A stretch of 64,000 nucleotides of DNA from Krasilnikovozyma curviuscula. Taxonomy: Eukaryota; Basidiomycota; Tremellomycetes; Cystofilobasidiales; Mrakiaceae. How positions within the stretch are numbered: the first letter of the stretch is position 1; each line of letters starts with the position of its first letter. Shown piece by piece: positions 33,875 through 45,183 of this stretch. The notes beneath the pieces were generated by a model that was given only the letters and a program-made list of their open reading frames with translations, did no database searches and was not told where the DNA came from. The stretch is from positions 23,751 through 87,750 of the forward strand of contig MVAQ01000075.1 in assembly GCA_014825775.1 (NCBI GenBank), in the 5' to 3' direction. The translations under genes were made by a program, and so were the position numbers.

Positions 33875-34605
33875 ATGGACGGCTTTAAGATGCCTACTAG
33901 GGAAAAATTAGCAGGGTGTCTAAACAAATGGGTTGCCTCATCAGTTTGAAAGCACTCTCTGTCTTTCTCTCACACTTAATGTTTTCAATCATTAAACCAC
34001 CCAGCCAAACAGTGTCTGGTTGTTTCTTGAGTCACCCCCTCGTGTCGAATCTTGCGTTCTTTTTTTTGCTGTGTCTCCATCATTCAGCTCATTGAGTAAA
34101 ATATCTCAGACTTTACATCTTTCCTGTCTGTCTTCTGCTCCATCAACCCTGAGATATCGAGAAGCAACCTAGGTCGACTTTCTCAAAAGAGACGACCCCA
34201 AATGAAAGACAAAAGACACAACCCACCAACGACTCTGTGCTTTACATCTACAGCCGCCCAAAATCCCTGTTTCGAATTCACGTCATACCTCAAGGTTATT
34301 TTTTGTTCTGAAGTCCTCTTATCCCGCGCCGTCCTCTGCATGGTTGCTTAGTTCGAGAAGGCTAGAATACAGATGGCGGACAGCTCCACACGGGTTCTGA
34401 ACTCGAATAAGCTCAAAACCCGAGTTGAACTGTAAGTATATTTCCAAGCGCATTGAACAGAAACATTGATATGGAAGCTTTGATGGCAACGACCTCCGAT
34501 GTTCGACTTCGCCGACATAGAAAACTTGCGCTCGAAGGTGTCATTGCACCTTCCGGCAGTATGAAAGGCTTTAATCTCCTTATGATATCCTTCAAAGAAA
34601 ACACA
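33875..34605. other. Convergent intergenic region
   Basis: About 730 bp between the 3' ends of URE4 (plus) and ERB1 (minus), pyrimidine-rich on the plus strand near 34010-34130. No gene is recognised. Confidence 0.5.
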
Positions 34606-37594
34606 CTACGGACACCAAATCCTGACATCCCCGTCCGCGCCCGCACTGGCTAACCACGGCAGATTAGGATGCCACTTGACCTCCAACACACCCAACCCAC
34701 CAGCGACCGCATGTCCCTTAAGAACCTTCAGCGGAACAATGAGCGGGTTCTGCATCAAATCGGAGTAGACAGTCCCGTGGAAGATGTTGATTGTACCGTC
34801 ATCAGAAGAGGAACAGAAGAGTGGGTACTGGCGGTGGTAGGACACTGATCGGAGAGCTTTAGCGTGATATCTGTAATGAAAAGAGAAAGTTCAGTCCAAG
34901 TTGAATACCCAAAATAAAGCAGATAGAGATAGGAAGAGGGAACGGACCTCAGAGTCTTGAAGGGCTTCGTGCTGAGATCCAAATCGAACCAACAGAGTTT
35001 CTTGTCGTACGAACCAACGATCAAGTTATCACCCATCGGATGGATATCTACACTCGAAAGCCACTTCAATCCTGGCATGAGCGTTTTGAGGAGCGACTGG
35101 GCAGCAAGGTCATACAGGCGGATGTAACGTTGAGTCTGATTTGGCGAAAGATAGAATTTAATGGAAAATAATGGATGTGGTCAGAGAAACGTGGATGCTT
35201 ACAACGACAAAGAAATGCGGTTTCGTGGGATGGAAAGCCACTTTCTGAACACTTCCTTTCGTCTTCTTGAACGGCGACTGGGTCTGGTGTTTAGAGACCT
35301 GGTGAATCAACACGCTCTTGTTACCACCTAGAAACAGCAATGCAAGAAATACTCAGCGACATGTCACAGGAAAGAGAAAAGGTTGCCGGGCAACTTACCA
35401 TCAGTCGCAACCGTAGAGAAATAGTCGCCCTTCCTATGCCAAGTGACCTGTTTAGGAGTACCAGGAACATCGATCACAACGAGGATGCCCTTCGAACGCT
35501 CAGCCTCAGTTCCTCTATTCCACTTGATAGATTCACTACTGATTGTAGCTGAAGTTGAGGCAGAAGATGATGATGATGCAGCGAGGACAGTGGAAGAGGT
35601 GAGGGAGGAAGTGTGAGATTGGAGAATTTGGTGAGGGGATATGAGGTAAATGGCGTTTTCACTGTCAAAACGAAAAAAGAGGTTTTGAGACAAACGTCTC
35701 CCAAAAGGATATCTATGGATAACTTACACCGTGACAGCAAAAACACCCAAGTCTTTGTTAGGACACCACTCGACGCCAAACACGACGCCTTTCTTGAGAT
35801 CCAAACACCAGCTCTCCCTTCCAATCGCGACATCGAAGCACCTTACTTTACCGTCTTCACTACCCGTGGCTAACCAATTTCCATCGGGGCTGAAGGAGAC
35901 ACATCTCACCCTCTGCCCAGCATGCGACAGCTTCAAGCCCGTCACTGTTGGGAATGGCTTCAGCTCTCTCGGCGACGGCAGCTTGGGAAGAAGCGACTCC
36001 GGGTCGATATTGAGCCTCGTTTTTCTCACTCTCGGAGCGAGGTACAGATCCAGACACCTCTCGAACCTCTCCTGTACAAAGTTCTCGTACCCTCCGACAC
36101 CGCGCAGCGCGTCGTGTTTCTTGGGGACATAATTCACTTTGCGGTCTTCCTTCTCCGTATTGTTGTACTCCTCCTGCTCTTTTTCGTCGAGGAGGTACTC
36201 TTCAGGTGGGTTGTATGACTCGGCTGTGGTCGGCAAGCGTGGCTTGGGAGCTGGCATATGCATCGCGTGGGGTGCGCGTTCCATATCGTCTGCGGACCAG
36301 AGGGCGTAGAAAGGTGGTTTCGAGACAGTTGGCTTGTTGGGTACTATGCGACCTTGTCGGATCGCTCGGACGATTTTCATAATCTGCATCATTCAAAAAA
36401 ACGACCAATCACAATCAGTAATCTAGATGCCCAATTGAAGGATATGAAGAATGAAAACGTATGAGAGACCTCACCTTCTTGTGTTCCCATTTCGAAGGCA
36501 CAAACCTCGACTTGGGCTCCGGTCTCGAGCTTATGGGCATCTCCTCCACTTGATTGGTGAACCACTGGTTTGTCGGCTGGTACGGGTCGAACGCGCCGTC
36601 TGGGTTCTCACCAGCCTGGAGACGTCGAATAAGATCCAGCTCGGCATCTGTCAGTTGCGTGTTTTTGGAGAGGAGTTTGTCTTGGACGGAGGTCCTGTGG
36701 AATTGCGGACGCGTGAAGGCAACAAAAGTGATTGAGCGCTAAGAATGACAAGGGTGAGGATTAGCAGAAGAAATGATCTCACCATGAATCTGGATCTTCG
36801 ACTGTGGCCAGGAACTTGTCGAGTTCGTCACCTTGAGCTGGTCGCATGATCTTTTTACCGTTGACGTCGTATCCAATATGAGGCATATCGTCGTACCAGT
36901 GCGATGGAATGTCTCCAACTGTGTTGGGGTGCTGCCAAAGGAATAAAATGTTATGTCAGAATAAGAAGAGAAAGAAAAACAAAAGAGAGGATATCGCAGA
37001 GAAAGAACGTACGTCTTCAGTACTGCTATCACTTCCGTATCCAGCATCGATCTCTCTGTAAACCTTCTTCGGCCTACCCGTCAGTTCACTAGTAACATAT
37101 CGCCCTTCCAACGGGTCTTCCTGCTTCAGTATGATGGACGCATCCCGTTCATCCGGTTTGACTGTGTTTTGAGCGATGAATTTGTCGATTTTTCGATCCG
37201 TTGTCGAAGGTGGTCGAGAAGGTGGTGGGGAATCATTCATCTGATCAATGTCAGACGAGTTATAGCCTGACTCTGAACCGTCCTCTTCTTCATCCTCGTC
37301 GAGCTCAGAGTCCGCCGAGTACTCGTCCTCGTCGCCTGCCTGTTGCTTCTCGTCCTCCTCTTCTTCGTCAGACGAAGCTACATCAATCTCAGGAAACACT
37401 TCTTCACCATCTTCACCCTGATCCTCAACCTCGTCGTCATTGTCGTGTTCTTCACCATCGCTGTCAAGTTCCAAATTCCCAATGAGCGTCTCCTGGGCTT
37501 CAGGTCCGTCGCTATCGCTGTCCTCTGCCTGTTGCTGAGTTGGTTTACGTTTCTTCGCTGATGAAGATGAGGCCTTGAGAGCGAGAGGTGCCAT
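34606..37594 (-). CDS. ERB1: Ribosome biogenesis protein Erb1 (BOP1)
   Basis: Erb1 forms the Nop7-Erb1-Ytm1 (PeBoW) complex needed for 27S pre-rRNA processing and 60S assembly in the nucleolus. The N-terminus is highly acidic ([16 protein letters not shown] and more), followed by the BOP1-NT domain: [56 protein letters not shown] and [21 protein letters not shown]40 repeats follow, for example [72 protein letters not shown] and [20 protein letters not shown], ending in DVRIWCP. That ending is typical of the family. Introns are short. The ATG at 37594 ([17 protein letters not shown]) is used because no ATG lies further upstream in frame. TOM22 starts 305 bp away in the opposite direction. Confidence 0.97.
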
Positions 37595-37898
37595 TGCTGG
37601 ACTTTTGAAGGGCGCTGGGGTTGGGTCGAGGTTCGAAATCCACAAGTTTGCTCGAGGCGAGGAAAAACTTATAACGCCACGAGGAGATAACGATGATGGA
37701 ACAGGCCATGGGAATTTCCAGGGTGTAAAAGAAAACAATACAATGAATTAGCTGACTCTAATGAAAAGAGAGCTGCAGATGTTCTAATGGCGAAAAATCA
37801 TCAACAACGAAAGAGGCGACCTCTAATTCCTCATGCTGCTCTTGCTTCCAACATCCATTTGATCCCAAACCAAATTTTATCCCTAATCTCTATCCAAC
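37595..37898. promoter_or_regulatory. Divergent promoter region of ERB1 and TOM22
   Basis: About 300 bp between the ERB1 start and the first bases of the split TOM22 start codon. An upstream ATG at 37787 opens a different reading frame that crosses the TOM22 splice donor. If it is transcribed it would be an upstream ORF overlapping TOM22. Confidence 0.55.
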
Positions 37899-38541
37899 AT
37901 GTAAGTAGGGTATTGCTACTTAGGTTCTTTGCTATGCTGACCACTTCCTATCTCCTTTGCTGTCGTTTTTTCCAGGGTCAAAGTTGAAGAAGTCACCGAC
38001 GAGTCTTTCCAGGAAAACGACGATGACTACGAGACGTCGTCTGATATCTCCTCCGCGGACTCAGACAACATCAGCATCGCCTCCTCCAACGCTGACGAGA
38101 ATGAAACCATCTACGAGCGCATCGTCGCCCTCAAAGACATTGTGTCCCCAAAGACCCGTCTGTCGTTCGCAGTCCGCTACGCTGCTACTGTCGGGTTCGT
38201 CAAAAAGGCTGGGTACTGGACTGGCAAAGCAGTGTGGGTGCTAACAACTAGTGCGCTGCTGGTTGGCTTGCCATTGGCGTTGGCCATTGAGGACGAGGCA
38301 AGGATTACCGCGCAGGAGAAGGAACAGATGATGCAGCAACAAGGCCAGGCTGGTGTACGTACTCAATTCATTTCTGAAGAAATGTGAACTTCGTGACTGG
38401 CATGAATTGTTCTGACCCATTTTTTTCTGCTGCTCGTCCTTCCGTTCGGTATCTCTACTTTTTTCACTCGTCTGGTCAAACGCCTTATAGATGCTCCCAC
38501 CTCCTCAAGGACAACAAGCACTTGTCCCACCAGGCTTCTAA
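37899..38541 (+). CDS. TOM22: Mitochondrial import receptor subunit Tom22
   Basis: Tom22 is the central receptor of the outer-membrane TOM complex. Spliced from 37899-37900, 37976-38354 and 38491-38541 it gives 143 aa. The N-terminus MVKVEEVTDESFQ resembles the yeast MVELTEIKDD start, followed by an acidic cytosolic domain (ENDDDYETSSDISSADSD). Then comes the conserved ETIYERIVALKDIVSPKTR and the single membrane segment AVWVLTTSALLVGLPLALAI. The C-terminus is Gln/Pro-rich and faces the intermembrane space. The start codon is divided: AT ends exon 1 and G opens exon 2, across a 75-nt GT-AG intron. No other ATG in this frame precedes the conserved N-terminus. The same exon 1 contains an out-of-frame ATG at 37787. 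ERB1 is divergent upstream. Confidence 0.93.
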
Positions 38542-39602
38542 GCATTCACTTCAACCACATTGTACCAGTATGAGCCCGATCTCGTATGTCTTAACCTTTT
38601 TTCATGTCTGAAACAGCAGGATGACGGCAGTGACATCCTTTCTTTTACACCCCAACAGGACAACTCCCCTCACACACCCACCCAACCTCTTATTTATCTC
38701 AAGTTTCTAGTGAAACGAAGGAATAGGACAAGGATGTATGATAATTACATAATTCAGCCTCATTTTCCATCGAAAGTATTCAAGCCCGCTATCACCAAGG
38801 AAAAGCGCAGATTGCTCTAGAGGAGCCTTCTCCTTTCTCTTTGGGGGAGCTAGATGCAGGGTGAAAACGAATGAAGTTCCCATCCATCGACTCATCTTTC
38901 TCTTGCGCTGCGATACTTCATCCTTGTCTGCTTTTTCCCAAACATTTCGACCAGCCGTTTCGATGACAGAACAAACCCTCAGAAACAGTTTGTCTTCGAT
39001 TCATAATGGTAGACCGTTGAACTGTGTGTCTTGCTGCCAAGTTTTCATGTTTTACACCTGATATTGGCCAAAAGGAATGGATGGAAGGTGCTTGCCCAGC
39101 TTTCGCACAATGGAAGAAGATGAAAGGTTTAAGGAATTGGCAAACAAACCATTCCTCAAAGCACAGAGGACCAAGGGGTTTTGTAACGATATTGAGATTT
39201 GGCCGTCGAGGTGATGGTTTGATGTGAAGCACTACACGAGATGACAGACCGTCCTAGACCAAGGGTCTGTTGTCCCTCACTATCTGCTTTGCTACTTTAT
39301 CTTCGCTTTGTTTGGACTTGGTGTCGCTGCTTTGGGTTGTAGACCAGGTGTCTTATTTTCCCTGCACTCAGTACGATCAGTTGCTGGTGATCGCCCTGAG
39401 TTGCGGCTAGATCATTTTGTAAGAGTTCATTCATCTTTTCCTTGAGGAAGTCCTTTTTGGATCCTGCTCCATCATAGCTGTATCTTTTCCTTAGCCTTGT
39501 AACAGTGACGTAGTCATCGCAACAAAATTACCTATTACAAAAACAGATGGACAGTATGGTAATCTAATGTATCGAGATGCTCCCAGTGAGCCCAAACAAA
39601 AA
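38542..39602. other. Convergent intergenic region
   Basis: About 1.06 kb between the 3' ends of TOM22 (plus) and SMC6 (minus), longer than two 3' UTRs usually need. Open frames up to about 100 codons are present on both strands, but no product, RNA gene or repeat is recognised. Confidence 0.5.
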
Positions 39603-42600
39603 CTAAAAGTGTGTGAACTGGACTTGCATCATGGCGACATGGCTCCCTCCTCCTGTTCGACGCTCAAATTCAGTCTTCCATTGACGCTACAAGGAAAACA
39701 TGAGTAGAAACTTTAGTCAGAACCAATGCCATCAAATCATTCTTACGAAAACGACTTACCCTCTCTCCGGATCAGCCAGACGAACGACACGGACAGCAGG
39801 TCCCCATTGCATACTGTTGATATTTTGAGGAGTGATGAGGACTAGGTCACAGGTAGAGCAGTGTCAGCGTTGAGAACAATCGAGACGCAAAACGATTACA
39901 AGCTTACCATACTGAACACCATTCGATCTTTTGGCAGTGTCCATCTGCATAGAAACGGAACCGAGTCAGTGGGAGTTCAGCAGGTCGTCAAGTAGATTCA
40001 TGAAAACACTTACAAGCATCTTCATACTTATCCTGCGGTTGACAGCATCCATATAGACATCGAACTCATCAAGGCAACGGATCTAAAATGTTATATCATC
40101 AGTTGCTCTGCCATTTAAAAAGGGTGAAAAATAGGTTACTTACAGGACATCCGACAGCTTCCCAAAGGGACAGCAATAGACAAATGGTCGAGAACGACTT
40201 TTCACCACCAGATAGGTTCGAAGTGTCCTTTTCTTTCTTGCTGGATGCGTTAGCACTCTCTTCATTGGGGTAAACCTAGAATAATTCAAAGCAAAAGTGG
40301 TTCAGTAAAGGACATACTAGGCAAGCACAGGAAGTCGTGGAGTCAACCTGGTTTACATACCTTAAGCTCCAAAAGACCCTTCGTGTGGTCAAAGTCAAGC
40401 TTTCCAGTGAATTGACGTTGGTCCAAATGGTATCCAAAGTTGACCCTGGCACGAAGAGCGATATGGCGACGGAACGAATGCCAGGCGTCCATTCTGACGG
40501 CCAGAGCTGATTTGAGGGCCTATAAGCAACACATGTGCCACGAAGTCAATAGATTGGCCATTTGACTGTATCGAGTGAAATGAAACACTTACGACTAGAA
40601 GCTTTACCAGCGTTTCACAGTCAGCTTTGGCTTTAATAAACGTGTTTTTTGCTATGAGAACCTTTTCCGTGGCTAGTTCTGCCGTGATTCCAACTCTACA
40701 GAGAGACAGAGATGCAGAAAATTCGATCAGTAAACAAGCCGGTGTCTCCGAAGAGGCTGCCTACTTGCCTTGCCTCACTTCTTTCCAGAAGTCGTTTTTC
40801 TCTATCCAATTCCTTCTTTATGACATCAGGGGTACGTCCAGTCTCAACTCTTTGAGGATAGTGCTCCATCTAGAGATTCAAATGGGAAGCCTCGTCACTA
40901 TGGCAAGTGGGATCTGAGAACGGGAAGGGACTTACCACTCCAGCAGTCCACTCCTCGAGCTGCATTCGATGGCCGTCAAACGCAGCCTGAAGGTCAGCTG
41001 CCTTCTTCATCTCGAGTGGCAGCTTCATGTCTCTCTGGTTGCTGAGTTTTGACTTAGCTTCAACTACCCTCTTGACTTGGCGTTGGAGTTCCTCCTGGGA
41101 ACACAACCATCGCATCAATGTAAGGCACATGCACCAATCAGATTCTAATCAAGTCACGCACCTCAATGGCTGCACCGTTCGCGGTGTAGTTCGCAATCTC
41201 ATCCGTCAGTTGCGTGTACAGCTCATGCAATGGTGATATTCTGTCCTTGACAGCATTTAATCTCGTCTCCGCAGCCTCGAAGGCGATTCGCAACTCGTCC
41301 TTCTTTAACTGCTGCTCCTGTAAGAAAGAATAGCTTCCCGTTAGCTCAGTCTCATTGCTGGTTTACGAGACACATTCAAACCTGAAGAGCTTCATAGAGT
41401 GCCACAACATTGGGGGGTTCTTCATCAACCAGCTGATCGTGCAAGTCATTGATCTTCTTTTGGAAAGCTGGCTTTGATCGTTCAAGTCTCATGATGGTTT
41501 CCTTGAATACAGTCAAGTCAAGCTTAAAGTTAGGTAAAACAAGGCAAGCTGAACCGTGTCTCCACTGACCTGATGTGAGCGGACTTCTCCATGAGCTTGT
41601 TGCAACCGTATATTGACAGCTTTAATTTGTTCCCCAAATTGAGAATAATCATCGTGAGCGCTGCTTAGTTGAGCCTGCAGTACTCTGCAAAATTCCATAT
41701 TCGGCTGGTCAGAGGGAATGTCGAGGACTGAAAAGAGACAATAACGTACCTGAGATCGGCTTCAATGTCCTTGGCGAAGAAGTTGTTTCGAGCTTGTTCC
41801 ATAGGCACAGAGCTCAGATTTCCTCTTTGGTTAGCAGATATTCTGAAGAGATCCAACGTAAAGACGGAAGAGCCTCGAGCGCTTTTAGCTGCCTCGTTTG
41901 CATCCTCTCGACGCTCTGTCAGCAAAGTTCGCTCGACATTGCTTCTGTCAACCAAGAGACCAATCACATCCGAATTGCTAATCTATGACCATGAATCAGG
42001 ATGATTTGTAAGGTAGGTACCATATGAGAGATCGAGGGACGACTCACCTCGAGGACCGAAACAATTGTCGGTAGAGGTTGTCCAGAGCGGCCTAAAATTT
42101 TTCCAGTCAGATCACCTCCAGAGAAGTCTTTATGAGGATCGGGTGTGAAAAAATATATAGTTGGAAGCTGGTTGTTTCGGCCCAAGAATTTCCTGTGAAA
42201 AATGCAGCCGAGTCAGCACAGAGCTGACACCTCGCAGAACCACCTGTATTACCTACACTGCATTGTTGTGCATGCAACGCTTCATCAATTCTCTTAACCT
42301 TTCAAGATCCCGCTGAGTAGTGACAGCAAACCCCTGCAAAATCTGTCCCAACACAGTTTCCAAGACATGCTTCCATTTCATGTCTTTCAGATTGACATAC
42401 ATTCCCAAAGGACCAATTGGGGTAATGCCTTCCCATCTTTCATTTTTAATGGCCGAGAGCAAAGCACCCAAGTTGGTTCCAAATCCGTTCAATCGGTTTC
42501 CTCCACGCTGAGACTCAAGTTGACGAAGTTGGTTCTGGAAATTCAATACTCGATCTTGGGCTTGAGACTGTTGACTCTGGAGTGGAGGGATTTCGTCCTT

Positions 42601-44954
42601 GATAGCGTTGACCTTCGCCTGAGCATCGTCGCTCATCTTTTGACGGTTTGGTATTTCAAGATCAATCCTTTGTAGTTTCAGCGTAAAATCCTGCGAGAAA
42701 GAAAGTGAACCGCCGTCGTAAATTTAACAACACATAGAAAACGATATTCGAATTCAGACTCACATCGATCTGTTTCTTCAACTGTATGTTCTTATCCTTA
42801 TTAGCAGCACTACCCTTTGCTTCTTCTCTGTCGATTGCTGCCTGCAAATCCTTCATCGTGGAAGTGCAACTGTCCATCTCAACGTTGATTTCGCTTTGAT
42901 CCGCCTAGTACAGACAGAGATGTCATAGATCAGAGATCAGGATCGATTAGTATTGGTATCTGGTGAACTCAAAGAGTATACTTACCCGACACCCTAGCAT
43001 TGCCGTTTTCTCGACTTTGATCTGATCTTGAACCTCCTTTCTCTGAGCTCGTGTTGGTTCAAGGCTATCGGTTCTGGCCCCAACTTCAGCTTCTGCCTCC
43101 GCAACTCGTTCTTCGGCAGAAAACTTATCCCTCTATTTAACAAAAATTTAAAAGTTAATCCTGCAGAGTGCTGCTTCTAAATTGCTGTTCGCCAATCTTA
43201 CCTCGAAACTTTCAATGCTCTCTTTGACTTTAGTAACCCTTCTTTGTTGGGAGTCCAACTCTTTCTGAGCTCTCTCAACTTCTTGTTCTTTGGCGATGAT
43301 ATATGCCCAAGCAGCTTCAGTCTCCAATCTAGCGACCTTCTCTTGATGGCCAACAGCAGCAGCAGCTTGTCTCTTGACTTCTCTGGCATTCCTGTACACG
43401 TCACGAAGTTCAGGTAAAACTAATTCCTTTTGAGACCGTGATTGCTGAATAGAGTGAAGTTGAGTTCTGATGTCTTCGTACTCCTCCGTGAGTTGATGAA
43501 GTTGTGTGCCCTTCAAGAAGAACTTTTGACGACAACGCTGTCAATAAAGGCTAAAGAAGGAAAAAAAAGTGGACGTAAACATACTCTGTACTTTTCTTTG
43601 GCATCACTTTTACTCAAGAATGCTCTGGCATTGTCTTGAGTTAGAATGTTCATTGGATTGTCGACCTACAAAGAAGATGGCAACTGCGTCAGCGGGGAAG
43701 TATGTTCAAACGTGAACAAGACGCAGTTGGCCATACCTGGATATTCATGTGGTCACACAAAGCACTCAATTCCTCCTTCTTGGTGCTGATGATTTTACCT
43801 ATTCTGGCGGTCTTTGTGGGTGCAGCACAGATTTTGTAAGCGCTGGAGCCGCTTCGAGTGATTTTTCGGATGACTGAGATGGTATCTCCATAAACATCAT
43901 GTTTGAATGCTTCAGGCCCCTCATTCTTGATGACGACTGTGATTTCAGCAGCTCTGTAAAAGAAAGATGAATATCGTAGTCAGGTAATGCGCGTTTCAAG
44001 GGGAAAGATGACGCGGTAAACCTACTCTTTACCATCTTGAATGAACTGCTTGAGACCTGAACCTCTTCCAGTAGCTGAAGCTTTACCACCCAATCCGACA
44101 GTAACACCGGTGAGAATCGCAGATTTACCACCTGTTCAGCGATAGTAGATCAGGATTCAATGATGCGAAGCAAACACGAGAACACGACTGGGGATATGAC
44201 TTACTTCCGTTGTGACCAATCACAAAGTTTACTTGAGGACCGAATTTGACACTGTCGTGAAGAGAAAGGGGGAAGCGCGTCAGATGAGAAGTATCTTGTC
44301 CGTGCGCTCGTGGGAGGTAAAGACGTACGTGAGTAGATCATGACACATGAAGTTGACAAGCTCGACCATAACAATAACGCCATGGTCAGCAATCCTCTGA
44401 AGAAGAAAAAGATAGGCCCGCACAAGGGTATGTCAGCGAAGGAAGGAGGATGTCACAGATTTATGAGCTTTCTGGTGGGTGGGATTCTTTCAGTAAATCA
44501 TGACTTACACCCTCACCATCGTTCTTAGCTCCAAAAACTTCTTCTCTCATCCTCTCCTCGTGAGCTCTTTCATAGGCTCGGTCAGCAGCAGCCTGGTCCT
44601 TCTCTGGCTTTGATCGAATGACTGTCTCCTCGTCTTTATTTATTTCGCCGAGGTCGAAATCTTCATCCAACTCATCGATCTCCTCGTCATCCTGCAATAT
44701 GCGAGATCCATTGGCCTGTTGCACTTTGGGTTTCTTCTTCGGCTGGTATGGCCAACCAAGGAAAAACCAAAGGGAACAAGGTGAGTGTTTCTGTCGCGTC
44801 GAGATAGCAAAGACCTGGCTGCTCCTACCTGGCTCTCTTCATCCAGTTCTTCTTGATCCTCAACAGCTGCCCGCTTTGCCATTGCTCTACCTGCTTTGGC
44901 GGCAGATAGAAAGTCCTGCGATGATTTTGGCCTTGACGGTTGAGGCGCACCCAT
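39603..44954 (-). CDS. SMC6: Structural maintenance of chromosomes protein 6
   Basis: Smc6 pairs with Smc5 and the Nse subunits in a DNA-repair and replication-fork complex. The N-terminus is acidic and disordered ([17 protein letters not shown]), then the ATPase head begins: [19 protein letters not shown] and Walker [16 protein letters not shown], which is cut by an intron. [14 protein letters not shown] and [18 protein letters not shown] are SMC6-specific blocks. Two long coiled-coil arms flank a hinge, where [19 protein letters not shown] and [14 protein letters not shown] are seen. The C-terminal head has [17 protein letters not shown], the signature [15 protein letters not shown] and Walker [18 protein letters not shown]. 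More than 15 short introns. The start could be at 44954 ([11 protein letters not shown]) or at 45014; the nearer one is chosen and the difference is only 20 residues of disordered sequence. The next gene is divergent from 45184. Confidence 0.96.
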
Positions 44955-45183
44955 CGAAACGTCCAAAAAGGGTGTATCTACCTTCACTAACCTCAGACGA
45001 CCAGATATTTCCATGTGTAGGCACCTTCTACTATCTATTGGCGCTCTTACTCTAACTGATTTCGAATTTGGTTTAGGATGTTTCGCCTTGCAGTTTTCGA
45101 AACCCGAACTCGAGCGCACGAGTCGCGTTCGTTTCTGCTTCCAACAAGCACTTGGTTCAGAATCAGGATTCTCTTGGCCTACA

